A DNA stretch of 34,923 nucleotides from Patescibacteria group bacterium UBA6816 (GCA_002452615.1 DKES01000015.1:1-34923), one strand, 5' to 3'. Counted from the first letter of the stretch, positions 22,804-31,153 are shown. The notes: generated by a model not told the origin, from the letters alone. Numbers and translations: made by a program.

Positions 22804-24069
22804 TTATTTCTTTTTATTTATTTTTTTCTTTAATAATTTTTTAACTATTTTTCTGCTTTTTAAAATTATTTCTTCTTCATTTTTTACTTTTCTATCTCTC
22901 ATTAAAATTTTTCCTCCACAAATTAAATCAGTCACCCCATGACCAGAACAAGAATAAACTAAATCAGAAAATAAATTATGTCCCGGCGCTAAACAAACTT
23001 GATTTAAATCTATTAAAATTAAATCAGCTAAATAACCCGGGGCAATTTTTCCTGATTTAATTTTTAAAGCCTCAGCTGCATTTTGAGTTGCCATCTTAAA
23101 AATATCTTTTACCGAAATTATTCGCGGATTAAAATTAATTCCTCTTTGCAAAAGAGCTCCTAACTTCATTTCCTCAAACATGTCTAAATTATTATTTGAA
23201 CAAGCACTGTCAGTCCCTAAACAAACATTAATTTTTTGTTCTTTAACTTTTTGATAAGGAAAAAATCCTGAGGCTAATTTCATATTTGAACCAGGATTAT
23301 AAATAAGATGACAACCTCTTTTTTTTAAAATTTTTATTTCTTCATCAGACAACCAAATTGCATGAGAACAAAGACAATTCTTATTTAAAACTCCTAACTG
23401 GTCTAAATATTCCCCGGGCCTCATTTTATTTTTCCTTAAACAATCTTTTACTTCTTTAGTCGTTTCAGACAAATGAAAATGTAAAAGTAAATTATTTTTC
23501 TGAGCAAAATTTTTTGCCCAAATTAAATTTTTTTTAGAAACCGTATAAATACTATGTGGAACCACGGCTAAAGATATTTGAGAAAATTTATTTTTTTGAA
23601 AAGAATTAAAATCTTTTTCCACCACTTCTTTTTGTCCTTGAGGACTAGAGTCTAATAAGGCCAATCCTAATACGGCACGTAATCCCATTTCCTGAATGGC
23701 TTGAGCACTAGCCAAAGGAAACCAATACATATCATTAAAACAAGTTGTCCCGGTTTTAATCATTTCCAAACAAGCTAATTTTGTTCCCCAATAAACATCT
23801 TCTGGGGTTAATTTTTTTTCTTGAGGCCAAATCTTTTTTTCTAACCATTCTTTTAGAAAAAAATCATCCGCATAACCACGCCAAAGATTCATGGCTGCGT
23901 GAGTATGAGCATTAATTAATCCGGGTAAAATAATTTTCTGGCCCTTTCCATCAAGAATTTTTTTTGTTTTTACTCTAATCTGGTCAGAAATTTTCTCAAT
24001 CCGACCCCGACTAATTAACAAGTCTTTTTTCTTTTTATTTAAAATTACATTTTTAATTAATAAACTCAT
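22804..24069 (-). CDS. Amidohydrolase of the 5'-methylthioadenosine/S-adenosylhomocysteine deaminase type
   Basis: 421 aa, metal-dependent hydrolase (COG0402, TIM barrel). Metal-binding HxH is in LINAHTHAAMNLWRGYADD. Further blocks are HFHLSETTKEV, SHAIWLSDEE and CLGTDSACSNNNLDMFEE, with the C-terminal SGKIAPGYLADLILIDL beta domain. The closest fit is MtaD/SAH deaminase; chlorohydrolase-type and guanine deaminases share the motifs, so the substrate is not certain. It lies just downstream of the terminator-like hairpin after tdk. Confidence 0.88.
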   Translation of the reverse strand: MSLLIKNVILNKKKKDLLISRGRIEKISDQIRVKTKKILDGKGQKIILPGLINAHTHAAMNLWRGYADDFFLKEWLEKKIWPQEKKLTPEDVYWGTKLACLEMIKTGTTCFNDMYWFPLASAQAIQEMGLRAVLGLALLDSSPQGQKEVVEKDFNSFQKNKFSQISLAVVPHSIYTVSKKNLIWAKNFAQKNNLLLHFHLSETTKEVKDCLRKNKMRPGEYLDQLGVLNKNCLCSHAIWLSDEEIKILKKRGCHLIYNPGSNMKLASGFFPYQKVKEQKINVCLGTDSACSNNNLDMFEEMKLGALLQRGINFNPRIISVKDIFKMATQNAAEALKIKSGKIAPGYLADLILIDLNQVCLAPGHNLFSDLVYSCSGHGVTDLICGGKILMRDRKVKNEEEIILKSRKIVKKLLKKKINKKK

Positions 24070-24130
24070 TTTTCTAAAATTATTACTCTTATTTATTAAA
24101 ATTTTAACAAAAATAATTTAAAAAACAACA

Positions 24131-24153
24131 AAGGACTAGCTTGGCTAGTCCTT
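24131..24153 (-). terminator. Rho-independent terminator of tdk
   Basis: AAGGACTAGC (24131-24140), loop TTG, GCTAGTCCTT (24144-24153), a 10-bp perfect stem. On the minus strand it is followed by TGTTGTTTTTT, a T-rich tail. The tdk stop codon lies within the stem. The plus strand also has a short T-run, but no plus-strand gene is present. Confidence 0.75.
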
Positions 24154-24732
24154 TTTATTAAAAAAAACTTTTGGTTTTCCCGGAACTTCATGACAATCAC
24201 GACAACGGGCTTCATATAACTCATCTCCGCCAATCATTAATAAAGGACTATTATAAGGAGCTGGCTGACCATTAATAATTCTTTGAGTACGAATAGCATT
24301 TAAAGACCCACATTTAACACAAACCGCCGGCAAAAGAAGATGGCTGTCTGCTAAAGAAATTAGAAAAGGAACATCCCCAAAGGGTTCCCCTCTAAAATCA
24401 GTGTCTAACCCACTCACAATAATTCTTTTTCCTTGATTAATTAGTTCATCAACCACTGGAATCAAATCAGAAAAAAACTGCGCTTCATCAATTCCGACCA
24501 CCTGAGAATCACACGCCGCAATTAAGATATCTGAAATAACCTCTATTTCTTGAGCGGGAATTTCTAAACCGCTTCTTGACTTTAAACAATCTTCTGAACG
24601 GTCGTCTATTTGCGGTTTAAAAACAATAATTCTTTGCCGGGCAATTTTTGCTCGGTGAATCCTTCTTATTAATTCTTCTGTTTTTCCACAAGACATGCAT
24701 CCCGTAATAACCTCTAATCTACCTTTTTTCAT
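24145..24732 (-). CDS. tdk: Thymidine kinase
   Basis: 195 aa, type II TK phosphorylating thymidine to dTMP. P-loop GCMSCGKTEE (from residue 11), Walker B DEAQFF (82-87, catalytic Glu83), zinc-binding CVKCG and CRDC pairs, and the lasso region SPLLMIGGDELYEARC. A strong Shine-Dalgarno (AAGGAGGG) precedes the ATG, rare in this window. It belongs to the salvage group with the dCMP deaminase gene nearby. Confidence 0.97.
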   Translation of the reverse strand: MKKGRLEVITGCMSCGKTEELIRRIHRAKIARQRIIVFKPQIDDRSEDCLKSRSGLEIPAQEIEVISDILIAACDSQVVGIDEAQFFSDLIPVVDELINQGKRIIVSGLDTDFRGEPFGDVPFLISLADSHLLLPAVCVKCGSLNAIRTQRIINGQPAPYNSPLLMIGGDELYEARCRDCHEVPGKPKVFFNKKD

Positions 24733-24761
24733 TTTTTCCCTCCTTGTTTTTAAGAATAATT

Positions 24762-24977
24762 TTAATTAATTTTTATTATTTTATTTTTTTGATAATGACC
24801 CTTAATTATTTTAATAGCTGTCTGGTCAACTCTAAAAAATTTAGCTAAAACTTTTTTTATTGCTTGGTTAGCTTTTCCTTGTTCAGGTTTTTCTTTTACT
24901 TTAATTTCAAAAAAATCTTTTGTTTTTTGAATAATCTCCGGCTTAGAACAAGGATAAACTTTAACTTTTATCAACAT
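24762..24977 (-). CDS. DUF167 (YggU-type) small protein
   Basis: 71 aa. It shows the family pattern IKVKVYPCSKPEIIQKT...FFEIKVKEKPEQGKANQAIKKVLAKFF...IIKGHYQKNKIIKI, i.e. V.P.a......G.aN..l...la..f.v....v.i..G..s..K. Function unknown across the family. It lies between tdk and a membrane protein gene, with a 3-nt gap to the latter. Confidence 0.92.
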   Translation of the reverse strand: MLIKVKVYPCSKPEIIQKTKDFFEIKVKEKPEQGKANQAIKKVLAKFFRVDQTAIKIIKGHYQKNKIIKIN

Positions 24978-24980
24978 GGA

Positions 24981-25406
24981 TTAATAATCTACCCCTAAAA
25001 GAAGGGATAAAAATTTTAAAAACAAAACAGAGACAAAGGGAACTAAAATAATTCCAATTCCGGCCCAAATTCTTAAAGCCGGGTCTTTTATTTCCCACCG
25101 ACTTTCTGATAAAGAATAAAAAACCCACATCATTACCAAGGGAATAATAGTGACTAAAATAAAAATCGTCCCTAAAATAGGGCCAAAAACTATTTCAATT
25201 CCTCCTAACCATTCCCAACTTCTTTGTAATAAAAAAACTGCTTCTAAATTTTCTTTTTTTATTAAAATGACCACATTCCAAATAAACCACTGAATAAAAT
25301 AAGAAAAAAGTAAAAATCTTAAAATAATAATGGGGCGACGAGGAAAATACCATCGCCAAAATCCAACCATTTTTTTTTCAGTTGAATTTTTTTCTTCTTC
25401 AATCAT
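24981..25406 (-). CDS. Small multi-helix membrane protein, unknown
   Basis: 141 aa with about three helices (around 30-50, 75-98 and 112-135) and a charged N-terminus. There is an aromatic-rich FWRWYFPRRPIIILRF segment before the first helix. I do not recognise a family. It is flanked by the DUF167 gene (3 nt) and the dCMP deaminase gene (21 nt), so it is probably part of the same transcript. No catalytic motif is visible. Confidence 0.6.
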   Translation of the reverse strand: MIEEEKNSTEKKMVGFWRWYFPRRPIIILRFLLFSYFIQWFIWNVVILIKKENLEAVFLLQRSWEWLGGIEIVFGPILGTIFILVTIIPLVMMWVFYSLSESRWEIKDPALRIWAGIGIILVPFVSVLFLKFLSLLLGVDY

Positions 25407-25427
25407 ATTTTTTATTTTAAAAAAATG

Positions 25428-25943
25428 TTAATTATTCCTTTCTTGACCGTACTGGTCTTGGTCATCAATAATATCTTTTTTTTGCCATTCTTTTGTCCAA
25501 TCTTCCACTAAAAAAACTTTAATTTTATTATCCTGGGTAGAACAAATCACTCTTTTTAATCCCGCATTAATAATCATTTTTTTGCAAATATAGCAAGGAA
25601 ACGCATTAATCAATTTTTGGTCTTTACCTTCTCCAGAAATATAAATATCTCCCCCTAAAATAGATACTCCGGCTCGGGCGGCATTAATAATTGCGTTTTG
25701 CTCAGCATGAACAGAACGACACATCTCATAACGCTGTCCGTGAGGAATATTCATTTCATCTCTAAGACAATTATTCCTTTCTAAACAATCTTTAGTTTTT
25801 CGCGGGGCCCCAATATAACCAGTGGCGACTATTTGGTCATCTCTAATAATAATCGCTCCTAATTTACTGCGATAACAATTAGACCGTTGGCCAATGGTTT
25901 TAGCTAAGTCCAAATAATATTTATCTTTGGTTGGTCGGGTCAT
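25428..25943 (-). CDS. dCMP/cytidine deaminase family protein (ComEB-like)
   Basis: 171 aa, zinc-dependent deaminase. The active site is His79-Ala-Glu81 (SVHAEQNAI) and Cys117-x-x-Cys120 (PCYICKKMI). The GAPRKTKDC insertion and R-C-rich segment match dCMP deaminases (dCMP to dUMP, precursor of dTMP). A CMP or riboflavin-type substrate is less likely. Works with tdk, ndk and nrdD in dNTP supply. Confidence 0.92.
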   Translation of the reverse strand: MTRPTKDKYYLDLAKTIGQRSNCYRSKLGAIIIRDDQIVATGYIGAPRKTKDCLERNNCLRDEMNIPHGQRYEMCRSVHAEQNAIINAARAGVSILGGDIYISGEGKDQKLINAFPCYICKKMIINAGLKRVICSTQDNKIKVFLVEDWTKEWQKKDIIDDQDQYGQERNN

Positions 25944-25970
25944 ACCTCTAAAATACCGTGATAATTAAAA

Positions 25971-26405
25971 TTACTTTTTCTTTTTGGTTTCCACTTCTTT
26001 TATCTCCTTTATTTCCATTTTACGCATATAATCTAAAATTTCTTTTTCTGATTGATAAATAGAATTTTTTTTATCTCTAATTCCGAAAAAAACTAAAATA
26101 AAAACAACAAAAAAAGAAAAAATAGAAACCAGTAAAGGAATATAGCGATACTCTGATTGGTCGGCTGGAAAAGTTAAAAAATAAAATAAAGAGGAAAGAA
26201 CAGTGGTGCCAAAGACACCAATGGCTAATTCTATCCATCTAATTTTTTTAATTGGTTTTTTTACTAATTTCCTTAAATACTCCCAATCTTTAATATCAAC
26301 AAAAAAACCTTTTCTTTCCATGGGCAAGGTAATAGCTAGTTTTCCCGGGGTTTCTTTTAAATTAGAGTTATTATTTTCTTCCTTTTTCTTTTTCTTTTTG
26401 GCCAT
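25971..26405 (-). CDS. Two-helix membrane protein with lysine-rich ends, unknown
   Basis: 144 aa. Starts MAKKKKKKEENNN and ends with a run of lysines. Two helices (about 62-80 and 88-108) are joined by a short loop, with charged cytoplasmic arms. I recognise no family. It lies 27 nt from the dCMP deaminase gene and 68 nt from the translin-like gene. Function not assigned. Confidence 0.55.
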   Translation of the reverse strand: MAKKKKKKEENNNSNLKETPGKLAITLPMERKGFFVDIKDWEYLRKLVKKPIKKIRWIELAIGVFGTTVLSSLFYFLTFPADQSEYRYIPLLVSIFSFFVVFILVFFGIRDKKNSIYQSEKEILDYMRKMEIKEIKEVETKKKK

Positions 26406-26473
26406 AAAAAATTATTATTTATTATCTTTTAATATTTTACCTGTTTTTTAAAAAAAATCAAGGACTAATTAAT

Positions 26474-27055
26474 TTATAAAATTTTTCTTAATTTAAGTTC
26501 ATATAAAATTTCCTCGGCCTTTTTGAGATTTCTTTTTGCTTCATCGTATTTATGGCGCAAATAGCCGGTTAAATCAAATTGAGTTAATTCCTGAACGATT
26601 TCCGTAATAATTTCTTTGATTTCTTTTCCTTGTTCAAATTTGTTTTCCGTGGCCAAAAGAATCATTTTTCTAACTAATTCTCCGGTTAAATCACAACTGG
26701 CAGCTAAATAATCAGCCGCCTCTAATTCTAAATTTTTTAAAGGTTTAATCTTTTTAACTGTTAAAACTTGCCAAAATAATTTTGCTTCTAAATACTCTTC
26801 TCGCGCCGCTTGATAAGCGCCATTATATTTTAATTCTGGAAATTGTTTTAAGGTTAAATTTATTTTTTTTATTTTTTCCTCAATCTCTTTTAATAATTTA
26901 TCCGCTTCTTGATTTTTATTTTTTGAATAACGATGTAAAAGAAAAATTACCTGCTTAGACTGATGTAAAATTTCATTAGACTGACTAATAATTAGCCGCC
27001 TCATTTTTGTCTGAGCTTGATAATCTTTTTTTAATTGATTAAATAATTTTTTCAT
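26474..27055 (-). CDS. Translin-like RNA/DNA-binding protein
   Basis: 193 aa, all alpha-helical by composition. The blocks RRLIISQSNEILHQSKQVIFLLHRY, GAYQAAREEYLEAKLFW, DYLAASCDLTGELVRKMI and GYLRHKYDEAKRNLKKAEEILYELKLR match the translin/TRAX fold (COG2178). In eukaryotes translin binds single-stranded nucleic acid and, with TRAX, forms the C3PO RNase; archaeal homologues also act as RNases. The TRAX catalytic acidic residues may be represented by the E/D residues of YLEA and DLTGE. It sits next to recR (16 nt apart). Confidence 0.82.
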   Translation of the reverse strand: MKKLFNQLKKDYQAQTKMRRLIISQSNEILHQSKQVIFLLHRYSKNKNQEADKLLKEIEEKIKKINLTLKQFPELKYNGAYQAAREEYLEAKLFWQVLTVKKIKPLKNLELEAADYLAASCDLTGELVRKMILLATENKFEQGKEIKEIITEIVQELTQFDLTGYLRHKYDEAKRNLKKAEEILYELKLRKIL

Positions 27056-27071
27056 AATTAATTTTTCATAA

Positions 27072-27680
27072 TTAAATAGTTTTTCTTCCTTTTAAGGCTT
27101 CTCCCAGGGTTATTTCATCTGCGTATTCTATTTCTCCTCCCAAAGGAAGGCCACGAGCAATTTTAGTTAATTTTACCCGCTTGCTTATTTCTGAATTTTG
27201 TTTAATTAAATCAACTAAATAAAGAACAGTTCCCTCTCCTTCTAAAGTAGAACTTAAAGCAAAAACAACTTCTTTTATTTCAGGGTCTTGTAATCGCTTT
27301 ATTAATTTCTTTATTTTTAAATCTCGGGCAGAGGTTTTTTTAAGGGTATCAATTAATCCTCCTAAAATATAATAAAGCCCTTGATAGTCTTTGGTTTTTT
27401 CAATGGCCATTAAATCTTGAGGTTCAGCAACCAAGGTTATCACGGCTTGATTTCTTCTTGAGTCCTGACAAATAGGACAAATTTTTTCTCCGGAAAAATT
27501 ATTACACTTTATACAAGCGTGAATATTTTTAATTTTTTTAACATTTTGAATAAACCGGTCAATTTTAAAACCATCTCTTTTTAATAAATAAAAAACAAAC
27601 CGCTGCGCGGTTTTGGGCCCCACTCCAGGAAATTGACTAAACTCATCAATTAAATTTTGAATGTCTTCAGGATAAAACAT
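27072..27680 (-). CDS. recR: Recombination protein RecR
   Basis: 202 aa. N-terminal helix-hairpin-helix (FPGVGPKTAQRFVFYLL), zinc finger Cys56, Cys59, Cys68, Cys71 (CIKC...CPIC), then a Toprim domain with VAEPQDLMAIEKT and a C-terminal Walker B-like segment. RecR works with RecO/RecF to load RecA at gaps. It lies 5 nt after the dnaB stop, so it is co-transcribed with the replicative helicase. Confidence 0.97.
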   Translation of the reverse strand: MFYPEDIQNLIDEFSQFPGVGPKTAQRFVFYLLKRDGFKIDRFIQNVKKIKNIHACIKCNNFSGEKICPICQDSRRNQAVITLVAEPQDLMAIEKTKDYQGLYYILGGLIDTLKKTSARDLKIKKLIKRLQDPEIKEVVFALSSTLEGEGTVLYLVDLIKQNSEISKRVKLTKIARGLPLGGEIEYADEITLGEALKGRKTI

Positions 27681-27685
27681 AAAAA

Positions 27686-30382
27686 TTAAAAAGGTAATTC
27701 CATTCTGTCTTGGTCTGTTTCTCCTTCTTCCCTTTTTCTTTCTAAATTACGATAACTGGCTGTATCTCCATCAAAATATAAGGGGACTACTACTCCAGCA
27801 GGACCATGGCGATGTTTACTAATATGAATTTCTGCAATATTTTTTTCTTCTGGGGGACAATTTTTAATTCCCCGGTCCATGCTTTTTCGATAAATAAACA
27901 AAACCACATCAGCATCTTGCTCTAAAGAATTATGCACAATAATATCATTAGCAACAAAATTATGAACTCCTTTAACTGTGGCATCGTAAACTTCTTCTGT
28001 TCTTAATTTTTTAATTGAAACTATTTCGTCCCAAAAAACATCAGCGGTAGCTAAATTATATAAAACAGGCATCTTTAAGACCTTAGCTACTCGCGTCATC
28101 CGTTCTCTGCTAATCCCACTCTCAAAAAGAGTATGGCCGCAATAAGCAGTATCTATTTTTTGAGAAAATTCACGCCAACTAATACCTGCGGCTACTTTTG
28201 CTGGTTCAATTATTGTTTTCCAAACAGATTTCGGAATAAACCCTACATTGGGATTAGGATTTATTTCTTTTAATGATTTAATCATCTCTGGAATAATTTG
28301 CCTCCTTTTATCCGCAATTCCTACTTTAGTAAGAAATTTTAACTGATTAACTGCTCCTTCAACATAAACAGTAAACATGGGGCGATATTTTTTTGATGTA
28401 ATTTCCCTAATAGAAGACGAAATATTTAGACGAAGTAAAAGATGTTGAACTTGATGAATTAAAGTTTCACTACTAGAACAATAGTAAATATTACCAGCAG
28501 GCTTTCGTCCAGGCAAATACTTCCAACTTAAATTACCATCCGTGGCCCATAAATGTTTTAAAAACAAAGAAATTCGCTTGTGGTCACACTGAAACACTGC
28601 TTCTGGTATTTTTTTCTCCCATGAATGAACTCGTTCAATTTTTAATTTTTTAAACCAATTAGTAATAGGATGATATTTATTTCGGCTGAGATGATATGGA
28701 CTTTTAAGATAAAGGTACCACAAATTCTTTTGTTTAATAATTTTTCCTTCAATATTAAATAAATTTTTAGCAGATCGGCGCACTGTTTTAATATTTTCCA
28801 TATCCGCGTTAGTATAATGATATGGTTGGGTTGGTAAAATACAACCATCTCCAAGTAAATGGGCTAATAAAATAAGTTCTTCATTCTTTAATGGGTTTTT
28901 GAGTTTTTGAGGACTAAAATGTAACGGGACTGCAATAGCGTCTCCAATTTTAAGTTTATCTAATCGAGTCCATCCGCCTAAGTGCATAAAGGGATGATTC
29001 GCCGAAGCTTTAATTTTTTTACCACTCTTAGTTTTTAATTCGTAGACTGTTTTTTGCCCAGAAGAAAATGTTTTTACCATTAAATGAGGTCTTACTTTAT
29101 AATCCTTATCAATAGCCATCACTGGAATAGGGGTTTGTTTTTTTCTTTCAACTAATTTTTTAATTGGAATACGCTCCCCAGTATCAGCTCGGGTTATAAG
29201 AGTGTCACCAGTTAAACAACCACTTTCTCTTAAATCTGATAAACGAGGAATAGCCGGGGTTCTTGCCTCTGGGGCCCGCGAAAGTTGAGAAAGAGCTAAA
29301 ACTGGAACATTTAGCTCTCGAGCAATGGCCTTTAAGGACCGAGAAATTTGAGAAACTTCTTGAACCCTTCCTTCTCGCTCATTTATTCCTCCTTCCATTA
29401 ATTGTAAATAATCTAAAATTAATAACCCTAAACCGTGTTCTGATTTTAATCGCCGCGCTTTAGTTCTAATTTCAATGGGGGTGGCCATGGGAGAATCATC
29501 GATAAAAATTGGTGCTTCGGCTAAAACACCAAAGGCTTGTCCTAATTTTTCAAAATCGCCGTCATTTTCTTGACGAGAAAGTTTGCCGGTTCTTAATTTC
29601 CAAAGATTAACATTAGATTGAGAACAAACAATACGGTCACTCACTTGTTCTTTAGACATTTCCAAACTAAAAATGCCTACAGGAGTTTTGTTATTAACTG
29701 CGGCGTAACGAGCAATATCTAGAGCTAAAGCACTTTTTCCAATAGATGGCCGAGCGGCTAAAATAATTAATTCTGATGGTTGTAATCCGGCCAAAGCGTT
29801 ATCTAAATCAAGAAACCCAGTTGGCACTCCTCGAATACTTTGGGTTCCTTTATGTAATTCATCAATTCTTTGAAAAGATTCGTCTAAAGTATCTTTTAAA
29901 GACACGAAATTTTGTTTTAAATATTTTTGAGAAATGGAAAATAATTTTTGTTCGGCTTGGTCTAAAATTTGTGGGGTGTCATCTTTTTCTTGAAAAGCTA
30001 AACTAATAATCTCAGTAGAAGAATTAATCAACTTTCTTAAAGTTGATTTCTTTTTAACAATATCTGCATAAGATTTAACATTACTAGAACTGGGAATAGA
30101 ATCAGCTAAAGAAGCTAAATAACTTTTGCCCCCAATTTCTTTTAATTTATTATATTCATCTAAACGATTTCCCACACTTAAAATATCAATTGGTTCATTT
30201 TTCTGCCAAACATCTAACATGGATTGATAAATTAATTGATGAGAATCTTTATAAAAATCTTCTGGAGTAATAGTATCGGCAATTTTTACAATAGCTTCTT
30301 TATCAATTAATAAAGAACCTAAAAGAGCTTGTTCTGCTTCAATGTTTTGGGGAGGAATTTTTTCAAAATTTTTTTCTGGCAT
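27686..30382 (-). CDS. dnaB: Replicative DNA helicase DnaB, intein-containing precursor
   Basis: 898 aa. The N-terminal domain (about 10-120) binds primase. The RecA-like ATPase has Walker A RPSIGKS (211-217; Ser in place of the usual Thr), then GLLILDYLQLM (Walker B) and the LRESG/SLEQDADVV segment interrupted by a 430-aa intein (residues 389-818). The spliced protein is 468 aa, the normal length. Loss of splicing would kill the helicase, so the intein must be active. It is followed by recR and faces the divergent plus-strand gene across a 222-bp gap. Confidence 0.97.
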   Translation of the reverse strand: MPEKNFEKIPPQNIEAEQALLGSLLIDKEAIVKIADTITPEDFYKDSHQLIYQSMLDVWQKNEPIDILSVGNRLDEYNKLKEIGGKSYLASLADSIPSSSNVKSYADIVKKKSTLRKLINSSTEIISLAFQEKDDTPQILDQAEQKLFSISQKYLKQNFVSLKDTLDESFQRIDELHKGTQSIRGVPTGFLDLDNALAGLQPSELIILAARPSIGKSALALDIARYAAVNNKTPVGIFSLEMSKEQVSDRIVCSQSNVNLWKLRTGKLSRQENDGDFEKLGQAFGVLAEAPIFIDDSPMATPIEIRTKARRLKSEHGLGLLILDYLQLMEGGINEREGRVQEVSQISRSLKAIARELNVPVLALSQLSRAPEARTPAIPRLSDLRESGCLTGDTLITRADTGERIPIKKLVERKKQTPIPVMAIDKDYKVRPHLMVKTFSSGQKTVYELKTKSGKKIKASANHPFMHLGGWTRLDKLKIGDAIAVPLHFSPQKLKNPLKNEELILLAHLLGDGCILPTQPYHYTNADMENIKTVRRSAKNLFNIEGKIIKQKNLWYLYLKSPYHLSRNKYHPITNWFKKLKIERVHSWEKKIPEAVFQCDHKRISLFLKHLWATDGNLSWKYLPGRKPAGNIYYCSSSETLIHQVQHLLLRLNISSSIREITSKKYRPMFTVYVEGAVNQLKFLTKVGIADKRRQIIPEMIKSLKEINPNPNVGFIPKSVWKTIIEPAKVAAGISWREFSQKIDTAYCGHTLFESGISRERMTRVAKVLKMPVLYNLATADVFWDEIVSIKKLRTEEVYDATVKGVHNFVANDIIVHNSLEQDADVVLFIYRKSMDRGIKNCPPEEKNIAEIHISKHRHGPAGVVVPLYFDGDTASYRNLERKREEGETDQDRMELPF
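27929..29218 (-). mobile_element. Intein in DnaB with LAGLIDADG-type homing endonuclease
   Basis: 430 residues in frame. Block A CLTGDTLITRADTGERIPIKKL (Cys389), block B SANHPFMHLGGW, endonuclease motifs LLAHLLGDGCI and LFLKHLWATDGNL, C-terminal EEVYDATVKGVHNFVANDIIVHN, and Ser as +1 extein residue. It sits between LRESG and SLEQDADVV, the same site as the well-known cyanobacterial (Synechocystis) DnaB intein, with a very similar C-terminal block. All splice residues are intact. Confidence 0.95.
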
Positions 30383-30449
30383 AGAGTTTTATCAAGATTA
30401 ATAACCGCGAATAAAAAATAAAAGTCTTGCTAAGATTTATTTTTTCTTG

Positions 30450-30467
30450 TATACTTTTTAAAGTATA
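30450..30467. promoter_or_regulatory. Palindrome with TATACT boxes in the dnaB/plus-strand divergent gap
   Basis: TATACTTTTTAAAGTATA is an 8-bp inverted repeat with a 2-nt centre. On the plus strand TATACT (30450-30455) has TTGCTA 17 nt upstream (30427-30432), a plausible promoter. A second plus-strand match is TTGACA (30493-30498) with TATTTT 16 nt on (30515-30520). The rest of the 222-bp gap (30383-30604) is AT-rich and holds nothing else I can identify. Pattern match only. Confidence 0.35.
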
Positions 30468-30604
30468 TTTGATTATGACAAAAAATATTTTTTTGACAAG
30501 TTTGGATTAAAAAATATTTTTAGGGATTTATTAAATTATATTCTTAAATCCTTAAAACCACAAGCAAAATTTTTACACATTTTATTAACACCTAAAAAAA
30601 TAAA

Positions 30605-30826
30605 ATGAAAAAGAAAAATCTTCGCGGGTACACAGTACATTACAAAAGCGAGGCTGGAAAAGGAATTGATCACTTATCTTTCGTCCTGTCTTCAGTGGAA
30701 TCTGATTCTTTATTTCGTAATGCCCGTTATTCCGGAAGAGTAAAATTTGAAGACCGCGCCGGAAGAAATTTTACTTTAATCAGTCATTCTAATGGTAGTT
30801 TTACTGTGGAAACCAGAAAATACTAA
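30605..30826 (+). CDS. Small conserved protein of unknown function
   Basis: 73 aa, opening MKKKNLRGYTVHYKSEAGKG, followed by a beta-rich sequence (LSFVLSSVESDSLFRNARYSG, RAGRNFTLISHSNGSFTVETRKY). It looks like a small single beta-sheet domain of a type I associate with CPR genomes; I do not know its function. It is transcribed towards the tRNA-Lys locus, 14 nt before the broken tRNA copy, and may share a transcript with it. No Shine-Dalgarno ahead of the ATG. Confidence 0.7.
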   Translation: MKKKNLRGYTVHYKSEAGKGIDHLSFVLSSVESDSLFRNARYSGRVKFEDRAGRNFTLISHSNGSFTVETRKY

Positions 30827-30840
30827 CCCCTAAAAACTAA

Positions 30841-30898
30841 CGCCCCTGTAGCTCAATGGTAGATCCGCCAGCTGGCGGACTTTATAAGCTATTGATTA
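30841..30898 (+). pseudogene. Broken tRNA-Lys copy disrupted by a 16-bp palindrome
   Basis: Bases 30842-30863 equal the 5' part of the intact tRNA-Lys downstream (acceptor 5' strand, D-arm, up to GGTAGA). The 5' side of the anticodon stem (GCAGTAGC in the intact gene) is replaced by the perfect palindrome TCCGCCAGCTGGCGGA (30864-30879). Then CTTTATAAGCTATTGATTA follows, matching the anticodon loop, 3' stem and variable region of tRNA-Lys with one extra A. The T-arm and 3' acceptor are absent; the GIY-YIG gene starts there. It cannot fold as a tRNA. Confidence 0.88.
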
Positions 30899-31152
30899 TG
30901 TTTTATACATATGTTATCTATAACTTTGCTCGAAAAAAAATTTATATAGGACAAACATCTAATCTAGAAAAAAGAATAAAAAGACATAATGGTATATTAA
31001 AAAATAATGTAAAATCGTTTACTAGTAAAAATTCTGGAAAATGGAAATTAATATACAATGAAAAATTCAAAGAAAGAAAACTAGCCCTAGAAAGAGAAAA
31101 ACAATTAAAAAGTTATCAAGGTAGAAAATTTATAAAAAATCTAATTAACTAA
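30898..31152 (+). CDS. Small GIY-YIG nuclease (URI type) inserted at tRNA-Lys
   Basis: 84 aa starting MFYTYVIYNFARKKIYIGQT, the complete small UvrC-like GIY-YIG domain. It has the YVI and YIG motifs (5-7, 16-18), the catalytic Arg26 in LEKRIKRHN, His30, and Glu67 in LEREKQLK. These enzymes cut DNA through a single GIY-YIG site; many are homing-type. I chose ATG 30898 because a longer reading frame from 30856 (MVDPPAGG...) only translates the broken tRNA and palindrome. No Shine-Dalgarno is present. The stop (31150-31152) lies 1 nt before the intact tRNA-Lys and inside the direct repeat. Base use is AT-rich like its neighbours. Confidence 0.93.
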   Translation: MFYTYVIYNFARKKIYIGQTSNLEKRIKRHNGILKNNVKSFTSKNSGKWKLIYNEKFKERKLALEREKQLKSYQGRKFIKNLIN

Positions 31153-31153
31153 C

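Noticed and set aside
30856..30897. N-terminal extension of the GIY-YIG protein (MVDPPAGG...)
   Set aside because: It only translates the broken tRNA and the palindrome; the family N-terminus begins at the ATG at 30898.
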